NCBI RefSeq assembly: GCF_029227915.1
Contig: NC_079881.1
Location: 17,895,501 to 17,959,500 of the forward strand
DNA from: Hydractinia symbiolongicarpus
Taxonomy: Eukaryota; Cnidaria; Hydrozoa; Anthoathecata; Hydractiniidae
Direction of reading: 5' to 3'
DNA: 64,000 bases
The notes under the pieces are model-generated. The model ran no database searches, was not told the DNA's origin, and saw only the letters and a program-made list of their open reading frames with translations. Both the position numbers and the translations under genes were made by a program. Of the stretch, positions 1 through 10,589 are shown one piece after another. Numbering within the stretch: the stretch's first letter is position 1; the number at the start of each line of letters is the position of its first letter.

Positions 1-363
1 TACCTTTTGTCAAAAAAAATTTTTTATTTATTTTTTTATTTATCAGAATATTTATACAGGATATGTACATTTCAGTTTTAAAAAACTGCTATAAATATGT
101 TTCCTGTTTAAAATATAAAAGTAATGATTTTAAAAAAAAAATTATATATAAAATATGCTCCAAAATTACCATAGAAAGTAGAAAACTATTCAAAAGAAAA
201 ATCTTTATATAATAGACAGAGAAGATTACAAACATACCCAAACAGACTATATCCAAACAAATGTGAGAGAGAAAGGTAAATTTACTAAGTATATATTTAA
301 AATATAAAATATAATAAAAATAGAAAACTGTAAATGATAAGTCTGCGAACATGTTATATAATA
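1..363. other. AT-rich flank without recognised gene
   Basis: Very AT-rich sequence with long A and T runs before the left end of the pogo element. I see no ORF with protein-like composition, no RNA gene and no clear repeat end. It is the left flank of the nested transposon insertion and ends in a TA-rich stretch that supplies the TA target site. Confidence 0.5.
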
Positions 364-626
364 TACAGTATACTCTCGATAAGTGAGGCACCGGATAACT
401 AGGATGCCCGCTATGTAGTACACTTTATCTCGGTCCCTTGAACTTGATTACCCTATTCAAGCAAAAAAACTTCGCATAACTGGGACCACGGATAACTAGG
501 ACGCCGGCTATGTGGTACAATGACTTCATATTTTTTTCTTGAAACAGAAGACATTGCATTGATTTTAATCAAAAACTTGTCAACAAATCTATTCTACACA
601 TTGGTTGTTTCTTCACGTGTGCAGTC

Positions 627-1070
627 ATGCCTCAGCTAGGTCAAAAAAGGAAGCTGAAATCTACACCGATAACCAAAAAGTATGTTATACTCAAGGAAAT
701 TGATAAAGGCAAAAGTCTTACATCTGTTGCTTTTAAACATGGAATATCCAAACAAACTGTTTCAAACTGGGTTAAACAGAAGAAAAAGATTTATGAAGCT
801 GTTGATTCGAATTCGTCAACAAAGAAGAGGCATAGATTTAAACCGTCAACATACGAACACCTTGATGACGCTTGCTACAAATGGCTGGTAAATGCAAGGG
901 CTCACAACATTCCTGTGTCTGCCTCGGTTTTGAAAACCAAAGCTATTTGTTTTGCGAAAGAGCTAGGATTGACCGACTTTAGTGCATCGGATGGCTGGCT
1001 TGATCGCTGGAAGGAAAGAAAAAACGTGTCCTTCAAAACAATATCAGGTACTTTTAACTATATTTCTTAA
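627..1070 (+). pseudogene. Tigger transposase N-terminal half (CENP-B HTH domains)
   Basis: The frame starts with ATG at 627 and reads MPQLGQKRK. Residues about 8-60 look like a CENP-B N-terminal (Psq-type) helix-turn-helix, with GKSLTSVAFKHGISKQTVSN. Residues about 75-140 look like the second, CENP-B/Tc5-type HTH, with FSASDGWLDRWKERKNVSF. Tigger transposases normally continue into a DDE catalytic domain. Here homology stops near ISG at about 1047 and the frame closes after a few unrelated residues. The C-terminal tail reappears at 1415. The nuclease core is therefore missing, and an antisense HIRAN-like ORF occupies the gap. If expressed, the product could bind the terminal repeats but not cut them (inference). 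Confidence 0.85.
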
Positions 1071-1397
1071 GTTCTTTTCTCGCTGCCCTTTAAACATTAA
1101 GATACATGGGACTTTCATGCCTTTCGTGTCTCCTTGGTTGACTGCTTTTCCAGTAACGCGAACTGTACATCCATGATGTTCATTGGCTTGTAAAAAATAA
1201 AAAAATGTTTTTGCGAATCTTCCACTTTTGCCTTTCATTAAGTGACCAACTATCGCATTTTTCTCTCCGTGAACAGCAACAGCATAGCTGTCCTTTTTGT
1301 TTCCTGGTTCCATGTGGGCATGTAACACATCATTTTCCTTTGGTGTCCAAATCACTCTGTATTCGTGAAAACCCATCACAAATGATTTCATTTCCAT
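1044..1397 (-). CDS. HIRAN-like domain protein, antisense inside the Tigger element
   Basis: A 117-residue ORF starts at an ATG (1397-1395) in good context. Its core resembles the small HIRAN-like proteins abundant in cnidarian genomes: a GFHEYRVIW start, then EPGNKKDSYAVAV, IVGHLMKGKSG, CTVRVTGKA and a closing VPCILMF. HIRAN domains in HLTF/Rad5 proteins bind single-stranded 3' DNA ends, but no helicase or RING domain is present here. The last dozen residues run across the junction with Tigger sequence and are probably not native. It sits where the Tigger DDE core should be, on the opposite strand. It could be a captured host gene, a passenger ORF or a random insertion. Family call by pattern recognition only. 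Confidence 0.6.
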   Translation of the reverse strand: MEMKSFVMGFHEYRVIWTPKENDVLHAHMEPGNKKDSYAVAVHGEKNAIVGHLMKGKSGRFAKTFFYFLQANEHHGCTVRVTGKAVNQGDTKGMKVPCILMFKGQREKNLRNIVKST

Positions 1398-1414
1398 TTC
1401 TACTCCACAAATGA

Positions 1415-1813
1415 TCCGACGATCCGTTTCGCGCGCTGAATGATACCATCCGTCAACTGAGCAGATTGGATGAAAATTTCAAAGATTTATCTGCTAAAGA
1501 TGTCGCCTCTTTCGATGACGCAGTTTCTGTAACTCAAGGTTTCATGTCCGATGAAGAGATCTTGTCAGATATTCTGGGAAATGAGATCGAGGAAATGCAA
1601 GACGAGGAGGATAATGGTCAAGATGGAGCTAGCCCTTTGGAGAAACCAACCACATCTCAATTACACGATGCCGTTGATACCTTGATGAACTACTCCATGA
1701 TGATTGACACGACCGAACTGAAAGCACTTACGATCAAAGTTTCTAGAATTGTCGAAAATGAAGTAATAGCTGGTTCCAGGCAAAGCAAATTGACAGAATT
1801 TTTTTCCGTTTAA
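1415..1813 (+). pseudogene. Tigger transposase C-terminal tail
   Basis: The open frame resumes at about 1415 as SDDPFRALNDTIRQL and continues through an acidic region (DEEDNGQDG) to the end, QSKLTEFFSV. Tigger/CENP-B-like transposases typically end in such an acidic linker followed by a short (I/L)xxFF tail. The stretch is in the same orientation as 627-1070 but separated from it by 370 bp of antisense HIRAN-like sequence. There is no ATG near its beginning. The tail is followed by an AT-rich 3' flank with one more TCGATAACTAGGAC subterminal motif at about 1932, just before the BEL insertion point. Confidence 0.75.
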
Positions 1814-1959
1814 TGTAGTGTAATCTTATGTTATATTGAATGGAATAGAAAAGTAAATGCAATTATCACCATTTCTTATTTATGAATTTAGCCTCAAAGT
1901 CCTCTTGTTCGCTAAGTTTTACAAAAAATCTCTCGATAACTAGGACAAATTAAGCCTTT

Positions 1960-2155
1960 TGTTTTATCCACAATTATAATCAGAGGACTGTATAATAAGA
2001 ATACGAGTTTTCGGGGGTATCAACCAAAGAGAACAACCTCGTTCAACAAGAAGTAAAATCTAATTAAGCTCTTCAAAAATATAAACAGAAAAATATATAC
2101 AAAAGTGAGCGCACGTGTAAAGGTCACGTGTTCAAGTCACATGATCAATTCAACA
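1960..2155 (-). repeat. BEL 3' LTR
   Basis: This 196-bp LTR starts TGTTTTATCC and ends TCAATTCAACA on the plus strand. It contains two CACGTG E-box palindromes (2112-2117 and 2125-2130) and a TATA-like stretch near 2091-2100, which on the minus strand would sit in promoter order. A short purine tract on the minus strand at about 2156-2163 is the likely polypurine tract. Confidence 0.95.
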
Positions 2156-2189
2156 TTCCCCCAGTTGACGGAGGTCAAAACTTGTCATC

Positions 2190-5100
2190 TCAAATGTTTA
2201 CAATCTCAAGATCCTTTTCATCAACAAATGTTATCTTTGATTCAGCTAACTGATCGTTTTGTGTAACTGATTGTTCATCAATAAATTGTATTGCTGGTTC
2301 TGTTGATTCATCGTTTGGAATAATACACTGTTCAAACGGTATCAATTTATTGATCGGTCGCCGTAAATTTGATCGTCTGTCTTGATCAGTTTTGCATTGT
2401 ACTATCGCTGCACGTATTTTTCCATCTTTTCCCTTCAACGTTTCTTTTATTCGACCAATTCGCCATTGTGATCGTGGCATTCTATCATCAGCAACAACAA
2501 CTACGTCGTCAACGTTTGGAATTAAACATTTATTGAAACGACTATTCTTCAATTTGTGGAATTCTCGTAATTCTGTGACGTATTCGTCACGCCATCTATT
2601 CCAAAAGTGTGTCAGTAATCGGTTTACGTTTTCTTTCCGTTTGACACTCATATCTGGCGAGAGATCTTCAGGTAATAAGTTGTTCTCATCTGCTTTCGTG
2701 TTTAATTTTCTTCCATACATAAGATGATTAGGTGTTAATGGTTCTTCATTAAGTTCTTCATATATGTACGTTAATGGTCTGTTATTTAGTATAAATTCAA
2801 TTTCAGTTAGTATCGTTAAAAGTTCGTTATACTTCAGGCGACTATTGCCCAGAACTTTCTTCAGTGGTCTTTTGACTGATTTGACCAAACGTTCGAAGAA
2901 TCCGCCTTGCCAAGGGGCAGACTCAATATTAAATTTCCAATTAATATTTTTACTAGCAGCAAAGTTTTGTACGTCTTCGCTAATAAAACATTTACCATTG
3001 TCAGATAAAATGAAGTTCGGTGCTCCTTTTCGAGCAATAAATCGTTTCAGAACTTCTATACATTCAGGTCCAGAAGAATTCGAAGCTAAGTCTAAATGAA
3101 TAGCTCTAGTACTCGCACACGTTATAAGAACTATCCAAGCTTTATACATATCTGGTTCTTCGTTAAAAACATTTTTTACAAATAAAGGACCAGCATAGTC
3201 GATGCCAACTACTTCAAATGACATGTTATCTTGTAATCTACTCTTCGGTAATGATGGAGGATCTGGGTACGGATATGGTTTGTTCTCGTACCTTCGGCAC
3301 TTTTGACATGTACGAATAAAATTTCTAACAACATTTCTACCAGATGGAATCCAAAATTCTCTTCTAAGTTCTGTGAGTGTTATTTTTGTGCCATAATGCT
3401 TCACAGATTCATGCACATGTCGAATGATTAATTTTGTTAGATAAGAGTCTGGTACTAACAGAATAGGATACCTGGAGTTATATGGTATAGGAGCATTTCC
3501 TAACCGACCCCTGCACCTCAGCAAAAAATCTGTGTCTTCAAATAAATCCAGGTTCTTTTCCCAATGTTTAAATTTCTTGTGTCTTTTCACATCTTCTTGA
3601 GCATCTTTGATGATTACCAATCTTGCATGACCAATTTCTTCGGCTGATAGCCTCTTATAATTAAAAATTTTTCTATCTTCTTTCTTCTTTTTTACATTAC
3701 TTATAAATCTCATCACATAAGCTGTGACGTGTACTAATTTATCAAAACTACTGTATTTTTTTATATCAATTATGTTACGAATACCCGGTATAATTGGGAA
3801 ATTCGTGTTTACACTATCCGAGACATTTTCATTGGCAGTAGAAACATCACATACAGTATCATACACTTCAGCAGACACAGGAGTAGTAGAAGACATAACA
3901 TTATCACAAACATTCTCAGACACAGTATCAGTAGAAATAATAGATAGATTTTCAGACACAGTAATATTTTTTAGTTCATTATTTAATGTTTGAACTTTTT
4001 CTTCTTTTTTAACTTCTTCTTTTGTCATGTCATCACTAATAAACTTATCACCAGGTTTAAGGTGTGGCCAGTGGGTTTCAAGTAAAGTTAGAAACGTGGG
4101 TCCACTGAACCACAAAGAATTCAATTCAGAGGGGGAGCAACCCCTAGATACTATATCTGCAGGGTTGTCTTTCGATGGTACTAAACACCATTTGCCAGAT
4201 GCAGTCAGTTTTCTAATTTCCTCTAAGCGGTTTTGAACAAAGGTTTTATAATCTTTGTTATCGTTTTTAATCCATGAATATGCAATAGTTGAATCAGTCC
4301 AATAGAAAATATTGTCAATATTATACACATTCAATAATTCCTTTTTTAAAACGTCCATTAATCTAGCTAGCACCAAAGTGCCTAAAAGTTCAATTCGTGG
4401 TATAGTGGTATTTGTTAATGGTTTAATTTTTGATTTTGAACTCAAAAGTGCAGTTTTAACTTTACCAGACTTGTAAGTAAATCGAATGTATACGCAACAT
4501 CCATAAGCAATTTTAGAGCCATCAGAAAATCCATGTAATTCAATGTTTTCAAATTGATCATTTTCATCTTTATAAGCATAAAGTCTGTCAATATTTAAAG
4601 TTTCAGTGTCAAAGCTAGTACAAATTTCATTCCATCTTTGTAAAAATTCACCTTCTAAAGGTTGATCCCAGTCAAATTTTGCAACACACAAATCTTGGAA
4701 CAATACTTTAATTGTCACAACAATAGGGTTAATTATCCCTAGTGGATCATAGATACTAGCTAAAAAATGCATGATATTTCGCTTCGTAGTAGGCAATTTT
4801 ATGTTCTTCAGCATGTCAGAAAAATTGAAATTAATTTCGTCAGAGAGTTTGTTCCATTCAAGTCCCAAAACTTTAATAGTGGGTTGAAATTTGATTTCAG
4901 TTTCATCCTGAGTACTATTGACGATGTTCTCAAGCATTTTAGAGTTAGAGTTAAACTTTCTCAAATTAAACCCTCCTTCACTGAGTCTCTCCTGACACTT
5001 CGTGTAAAAACACAAAGCATCAGAATCATTAACGCCACCCGCAGTCAAATCATCAACATGCAGAGATTCAAGTAACTTCTGCACAAATTGCGGATCACAT

Positions 5101-5506
5101 TCAACATAACCGTGTAAATGAAAAATCAAAGTTGCAGACAGAAGAAAGGGAGAACAAGTGGCTCCAAAGACTACTCGGCAGAATCTATAATCAGCTAGCG
5201 CGTTATTTTCAAACTTTTGATCATCAAAATTATTCACATCGTCGTACCAGATAAATCGGAGTAAATTACGATCTTCAGGTGATACCGATATTTGATGGAA
5301 GGCTTTTTCAATGTCACCAGTTATTGCGATATTATACGCTCTAAATCGTAACAACACTCCAAACAATGAAGTGTTCAGTGATGGACCGGTATATAAACAC
5401 TCATTTAGCGATCGACTATCTTTATGCTTTGCGCTAGCATCGAAGACTATACGTACTTTCGTTGTATTTCTGTTAGGTTTAATAACAGCTCTGTGGGGGA
5501 GATAAT
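2190..5506 (-). pseudogene. pol: BEL polyprotein, RT - RNase H - integrase part
   Basis: The long open frame (about 1058 residues below 5366, with coding similarity continuing to about 5506) holds, in order: reverse transcriptase with the catalytic box HVDDL at about 5047 and the segment VFGATCSPFLLSA; Pao-type RNase H (GFSDGSKIAYGC); the integrase zinc-binding domain (HVHESVKHYG ... CQKCRRYE); the integrase core with D (GIDYAGPL), D (LSDNGKCF) and E (APWQGGFFERL); and a C-terminal DUF5641-like domain (WNRWRDEYV, SQWRIGRI). It ends at 2190, about 35 bp before the LTR. The frame is offset by one base from the protease frame near 5505, beside a short C run on the coding strand, so the polyprotein is broken or the base is an assembly error. 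Confidence 0.9.
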
Positions 5507-6763
5507 GGGTTTCCCCAACACCAGGGCTTTCTGTCGTCCGATGTCCAATTGTTCTTTAAATATATCGTCGTATGTTTTCAATAATTCGGTATTGTTTTTT
5601 AATTTATTAAACTGTGATCGGAGGCGGTCTTTAGCTAGTGAATAGTTATCCTCAATGAACATTTTATCACCTTTCACTGGTAGCCTCACTTCGTAATGAT
5701 GATCTTTAAATTTTATTTCATCCGTAAATTTGTCGTAAATACTAGGTTCTTCGGAGGAAATCCCTAAACTTTCCAAGTTGAAAAATTTATTCACGTTTTC
5801 ATTCAGAATCTCATAATCTGATTGAGTTTCTTTCATAATTAATAACGAATGAGTACAAGCCATATTTGCTGTAACAGGAGTGGTAGAGACAGTAGAAACT
5901 GGACCACTTAAGATAAATCCAAGTTTTGATCCCATGGCAACAGGACCTCCGCTAGAACTTCGTAAAACAGTTTTCGTGAAAAAATTCCAGTAATAATCGG
6001 CTCCAATTAATATGTCGACGTGTAAATCGTCGCTAAAATTCTGATCAGCTAATTGTAAGCCTTGCAAATGTTCATAATTTTCAACAGCAAAATTGATAGT
6101 TTGTCCGGAAACAGGTTTGCAAATATCATTCACAAAGGTAGAAACATTAATGCTCTCATTCGATATTGTGCTTTTAATTTCAAATTTGACAAGATCAAGT
6201 TTTTTCGTAGAGTGTTCACCTCCAAAGACTTTAATACTCAGTTCTTTTTTTGAAACAGTTTTTAAATTCAACCTTTTTCTCGCTTGCGGTGTGATGTACG
6301 ACAATTGCGAACCGCTGTCAAATAAAATGCGTAATTTCGCAGAAAAATTTCCATCGCATGATGTAACTGTAGCCATAGCAGTTTGCAGCAAAACATTATT
6401 TCGATCAGAAGCTATGTTTATATTAGCAGGTGTAACGTTCGAGGAAGAATCTTCACTTTCTGCATTTTTATTTTCGGTTTCATTTTTCTTAGGACTACGA
6501 CTAGGAGGAGGATTTGGATTATGTTTCTTTTCGCATAAGGCTACGTGATGTTTTCCTTTGCAGTGAAAACAACGAAAACTTGCTTTGCATTCACGACTCA
6601 TGTGTCCTTTTCTTAAACATAAAAAACAGCGTCCATTTTTCAAAACAATTTCTTTCCTGGTTTCTAATTTTGTTACAGTTCTGCATTCATGTGATTTATG
6701 CTCACCAGAACAAAAGGAACAGAATAACATTCGGGCACCAGTTCGCACAGCTTGTGCATTCAA
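5447..6763 (-). pseudogene. BEL zinc-knuckle and aspartic protease segment
   Basis: The open frame carries two or three CCHC/CCCH-type zinc knuckles (CSFCSGEHKSHEC, CFLCLRKGHMSREC, CFHCKGKHHVALC), a lysine/asparagine-rich linker, and a retropepsin-like DUF1758 domain with the active-site motif LFDSGSQLSYI near residue 150. It then reads into the linker before reverse transcriptase. Its frame is offset from gag upstream (overlap about 6805-6830) and from RT downstream. In BEL elements these normally form one continuous polyprotein, so both offsets look like indels. The A run in GAAAAAC at the upstream break does not match a standard -1 slippery heptamer in the gag frame. Confidence 0.85.
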
Positions 6764-6804
6764 AAAACTTCCACTGCTGGGGAACTCCCGCTGCTCATCT
6801 TCTT

Positions 6805-7728
6805 CTAATTTATATTCGAAAGTTTTTCACGTGCCATAATTTCTTTTCTTAAAAATTTTAACACAGCTTCAGCGTCCCAAATATCTTCATCAAATTTTCT
6901 ACTTATCATTAATTTGATATCATTCGGTAATTTTGACAAAACAACAGGAATAAGCATAGGTCCATAGTTTTCTGCTTTAAAACCCAGGGCTTTCAAACTT
7001 CTCACTTGAGATTCGATTAGGTCGTAAAGTTTTCGCATAGATTTAATATCTCTCGAACTTTTTACCTTTTCAAGAGTCAAAAGTTTGTTCATATGAGCTG
7101 ACACAGTGATTTGTGGATCACCAAATCGTTCTTTTAAAAGATCTCGCGCAATTTCATAGTTTTCGTTACATAACGATAAACCGCTGATTGTTTGTTCTGC
7201 CGAGCCCGACAAAAGATTTGTCAAATACGTCAATTTTTTGACAGAAGAAAGAGATTCATTCTTATGTATCGCACACTCAAAAGATTCGTCAAAGGACTTC
7301 CATTGCAAAGGATCACCGTTAAACTTTTTCAGCTCAAGTTTCGGAAGTTTAATTCGATCCCTCACGCTGGAGTTTCCAGACCCATCAGAAGAAGTAACAG
7401 AAACATTACCTTCAATTTCAAACACATGCTTGTCAAGAAACTTTTTCAATGTTGTTAACTCTTTCGCAGCATACTGCTCAAATTCCAAGTGTGACATCAT
7501 TTCATTAGCTAAATTCTCTGGCTCAATTAAGTCATTAATTTCATTTTGAATAGTTGTTACGTTCAATAATTTAGCTTCCAGTAAATCATAACTGGATAAG
7601 AGTACCGCACCATGATCTTTCAAAACAAACCTTTCATAAATAGGTTTCACAGTTTCATTAACAATTTTCTTAAAAACACCAACATAAGCACCACGACTTC
7701 TTCTCTTTTTACTGATATCTTCAGTCAT
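6805..7728 (-). CDS. gag: BEL gag-like protein (DUF1759-type)
   Basis: The first ATG on the coding strand is at 7730-7728 (ATGACTGAAGAT). The open frame extends a few codons upstream, but only through a TTG. The protein of about 307 residues has a predicted coiled N-terminal half. A DUF1759 retro-element region starts at about residue 130 (RIKLPKLELKKFNGDP, WKSFDESF, KLTYLTNLLSG, LKERFGDP). This is the structural protein that assembles the intracellular particle. The stop at 6805 comes just before the frame in which the zinc knuckles continue. The Harbinger element lies only about 25 bp upstream of the start codon and probably cuts this ORF off from the LTR promoter. Confidence 0.85.
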   Translation of the reverse strand: MTEDISKKRRSRGAYVGVFKKIVNETVKPIYERFVLKDHGAVLLSSYDLLEAKLLNVTTIQNEINDLIEPENLANEMMSHLEFEQYAAKELTTLKKFLDKHVFEIEGNVSVTSSDGSGNSSVRDRIKLPKLELKKFNGDPLQWKSFDESFECAIHKNESLSSVKKLTYLTNLLSGSAEQTISGLSLCNENYEIARDLLKERFGDPQITVSAHMNKLLTLEKVKSSRDIKSMRKLYDLIESQVRSLKALGFKAENYGPMLIPVVLSKLPNDIKLMISRKFDEDIWDAEAVLKFLRKEIMAREKLSNIN

Positions 7729-7762
7729 GTTTGTATATAATTTCAAAAGTAACTAAAGCTAA

Positions 7763-7842
7763 GGCGCCACGAGGAACATTTTCATGCGCGTGCTATGCAA
7801 CATGTCCCATAGCATGCGCATGAAAATGTTTCTCGTGGCGCC
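7763..7842. repeat. Palindromic left end of the Harbinger element
   Basis: GGCGCCACGAGGAACATTTT and the following bases up to GCTATG are repeated as a near-perfect inverted copy that ends in CTCGTGGCGCC at 7842. The left terminus alone can therefore form a hairpin of about 35 bp. The right terminus has a similar fold. Confidence 0.9.
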
Positions 7843-7958
7843 ACATCTTATTTGCTGCAAGATTATTTCGAAAATCGAAGTTAAAAAATCATGCTCAAAG
7901 GGTATACCGTATCCTTAAGTTTTTTATTGAGTTCATGTGTGATTAAAATACGGCAGGA

Positions 7959-9221
7959 ATAAACAGAGAAGTTATTTTAGCTTTACTTTTGTTGGACGAA
8001 GAAGAAGAGGAAGATCGTGAAGAACCACCAAGAAATTGCTGGGTGCAACCGTGGCTTGGGAATAGAGAGTGTCTTGGCGCTTTTCATACAATCTTCAACG
8101 AAATAAAAAACGATGAGAAGAAATGTAGAGGGTATATACGTATGAATAACGCTCAATTCGAATACCTAGTCGGTCTTCTTTCTGAGGATTTGCAGAAACA
8201 AGATACAAATATGAGGAATTCTATCACACCAGCTGAGCTCGTTTGCGTGGCCCTACGTTACTTAGCGACTGGTGAGACTTTCAGGTCTTTAGAATTTCAA
8301 TTCAGAGTGTCAAGAAAAAGAATTTCAGCAGCTGTTATGGAGGTATCTGAAGCTATCATAAAGAGGTTGGGTCCAACCTTCCTTTCAACTCCGAAAACAC
8401 AGGGGGAATGGCTAGATATCTCCAGAAAGTTCAATGAGCGTTGGAACTTCCCAAATGGATTAGGTGCTCTCGATGGGAAGCATATCGTCATTCAGCAGCC
8501 CCCAAATTCAGGGTCTCATTACCGAAACTATAAAGGGACAGACAGTGTAGTGCTCATGGCTCTTGTCGGGCCAGAATATGAGTTTCTTTATGTGGAAGTT
8601 GGAGCGAACGGTAGAAATTCTGATGGAGGTATATGGGACCAATGTAATTTAAAGAAGGCGCTAGACAGTGGATCGCTAAATTTACCAGAGGTTTGCAATT
8701 TACCAGGTCGAAACAACAAAGTGCCGTATGTGATAACAGGAGATGATGCGTTTCCTCTTAAGAATTACCTGATGAAGCCTTATCCACAAAAAAATCTGAC
8801 AGTAAACAAACGCATCTTCAATTATCGACTGTCACGAAAGAGAAGAATTTCTGAAAACGGATTTGGGATATTGGCAAATCGGTGGCGCATTTTTCGTCGA
8901 CCTATAAACTTAGAACCAGAAAAGGTTTCTACCATCACAATGGCAACAGTGGCATTGCATAACTGGCAGAGGAGCAAAAGTTCTGTGGGCAAAATTGAGC
9001 TACCAATTGGTCTTGTCGACCGAGAGAATGAGCGTGGTGAAATTATCGAAGGTGCTTGGAGAGAAGATACTCCTACTGGCACATGGTTTTCACTGTCCAA
9101 TGACATTTACGGCAATCGATCTAGTAATCAAGCCAAAGCAATAAGAGACGAGTTCACGGAGTATTTCGTAATGGAAGGTGCTGTACGCTGGCAGTGGCAT
9201 TGCGCTAGAGTTGACATTTAA
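7959..9221 (+). CDS. PIF/Harbinger transposase (DDE_Tnp_4 family)
   Basis: About 410-420 residues with an acidic N-terminal stretch (DEEEEEDREEPP), the region NCWVQPWL, a helical domain (ISPAE-like SITPAELVCVALRYLATG), and the DDE_Tnp_4 nuclease. Visible catalytic candidates are D in LGALDGKHIVIQ (about residue 161 from 7989), D in VITGDDAFPL (about 252) and E in RRISENGFGILANRWR (about 287). Length is normal for the family. No ATG opens the frame. It runs back to a stop at about 7944, and an AG at 7955-7956 (CGGCAG) could be a 3' splice site, so a short first exon probably lies between 7845 and 7950. The product is a nuclear enzyme that cuts the termini, usually with its MADF/Myb partner. 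Confidence 0.9.
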   Translation: MNREVILALLLLDEEEEEDREEPPRNCWVQPWLGNRECLGAFHTIFNEIKNDEKKCRGYIRMNNAQFEYLVGLLSEDLQKQDTNMRNSITPAELVCVALRYLATGETFRSLEFQFRVSRKRISAAVMEVSEAIIKRLGPTFLSTPKTQGEWLDISRKFNERWNFPNGLGALDGKHIVIQQPPNSGSHYRNYKGTDSVVLMALVGPEYEFLYVEVGANGRNSDGGIWDQCNLKKALDSGSLNLPEVCNLPGRNNKVPYVITGDDAFPLKNYLMKPYPQKNLTVNKRIFNYRLSRKRRISENGFGILANRWRIFRRPINLEPEKVSTITMATVALHNWQRSKSSVGKIELPIGLVDRENERGEIIEGAWREDTPTGTWFSLSNDIYGNRSSNQAKAIRDEFTEYFVMEGAVRWQWHCARVDI

Positions 9222-9331
9222 TTTTATTTTTTGCGAGGATAAATAAAAAATGATAAGATTTACTGAACGTTTAATATATTTTTCTGATTTATTTTACTCC
9301 AGAAAATGTCTGCCAACCATAACGTAACGTA

Positions 9332-10480
9332 TCAAAACGTATCGTTCGAACAGGATGAATTTGCGGGTGAATACGGCTGATTTTGAGAAGGTAGAGGTGG
9401 CGATTGCAGCATACCAGTATATGTATTTGCCATGGGATATGATGGGGTGTATGGAGTAAACGTTGAAGCTGCGAACATACGAGCATGATGGTTGGTAGGC
9501 ATAGATTGGTGTTGTTTCTGCTCTTCATACTCGAAAAAAATATCCATGATTTTTTTCTTCAACCTTGGCCAATCTTTTAGTTCGCACTGGACCAAACTGT
9601 CGGCCACTGTACTTCCAAAAATTTGGGCACGTTTTTCGACAGCAGATTGCGCTTCGCATCCATATGTAGAAGCTTGTTGCGGCCGGATTTCATGGTGATC
9701 AGCCCTTTGTGTGATGGAAGTTGTCAACGCTTTCCACAGTTCGGCTTTGGCACACTGCTCCTCCGTCATCTTCTTCTCCCGTCGTTTTTTAGGAGCAGGG
9801 GTACGTGGTTCATCCTCGTTCATTGTATCGACGGTCTCATCCATATCGCAAGTAATCTCAACGAAATCCATTTGATTATAATGGTCCCAGGTAGAAAAAT
9901 ATGCTTCGTTTACACCTGCACCAGAGGATCTTGATCCAATCTCCCTATTGCGCTCACTTCTATACTTTGTCAATGCGTTATGCCATGACGTTTTGAGCTC
10001 GTTTACGGTATACTTCCCATCAAAACGCTCACTCAGTTTGACCATCAGAGCTTCGCGCAACACTCTGTCTCTATAATCTTGTAGAGTGTGGTTCCAAAGC
10101 GCGGGATTTTCACGATAAAAATCAATCAATTCTTCCAACTCGTCGGACGAAAGTTGCGCTTTTTTCTTTTCTTTTGTTAGATCAGTTACGATAAACTCCA
10201 TTTGTTCATAAAACTTCCACTTTTTCGATGGAACTTCGCTTCCAGCATTACGTTTAACTTCACGGAGCATCGATGAACGAAGAGAATGGAATGCTTTTTC
10301 TAGAAAATCACAGCTATACGCCCCCTCAAATTCAGTGACAAGGTCTATTTTCGCAGCTTCTTTTTTGTCTTTATTTTTGTAATATATATTCCCACTGTCC
10401 CATAACGTTGGGTTCGCTTTATAAAAGTTTATTAAAGTAACTTTCTCCTCGTCTGATAGTTTTTTCTTTTCATCCGCCAT
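9332..10480 (-). CDS. Harbinger second protein with two MADF domains
   Basis: A 382-residue ORF opens with ATG at 10480 in a good context (GAAAATGGCGG). Two MADF (Myb/SANT-like) domains follow each other. The first is at about residues 10-95, with LINFYKANPTLWD and WKFYEQMEFI. The second is at about 112-210, with LIDFYRENPALWN and WDHYNQMDFV. After an acidic stretch comes KKRREKKMTEEQ, then a BESS-like helical end (WPRLKKKIMDIFFEYEEQ) and a low-complexity P/S/Y/N-rich tail. In characterised Harbinger elements the Myb-like partner binds subterminal DNA and brings the transposase to the nucleus. That role is inferred here. Convergent with the transposase (stop codons 110 bp apart). Confidence 0.85.
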   Translation of the reverse strand: MADEKKKLSDEEKVTLINFYKANPTLWDSGNIYYKNKDKKEAAKIDLVTEFEGAYSCDFLEKAFHSLRSSMLREVKRNAGSEVPSKKWKFYEQMEFIVTDLTKEKKKAQLSSDELEELIDFYRENPALWNHTLQDYRDRVLREALMVKLSERFDGKYTVNELKTSWHNALTKYRSERNREIGSRSSGAGVNEAYFSTWDHYNQMDFVEITCDMDETVDTMNEDEPRTPAPKKRREKKMTEEQCAKAELWKALTTSITQRADHHEIRPQQASTYGCEAQSAVEKRAQIFGSTVADSLVQCELKDWPRLKKKIMDIFFEYEEQKQHQSMPTNHHARMFAASTFTPYTPSYPMANTYTGMLQSPPLPSQNQPYSPANSSCSNDTF

Positions 10481-10589
10481 TTTCGCTATTTTCTCACTAG
10501 CTACTCTTCACTTGCAGTTCAACTTCTCAAGAAAAAAACTTGTTTATATCTTTCTGTGATTTGATTGGTCAATAAAATAATGCCTCAAA

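Noticed and set aside
2392-5645. Plus-strand ORFs of 60-110 codons in this stretch
   Set aside because: They are antisense shadows of the BEL polyprotein. Composition and position follow the minus-strand frame.
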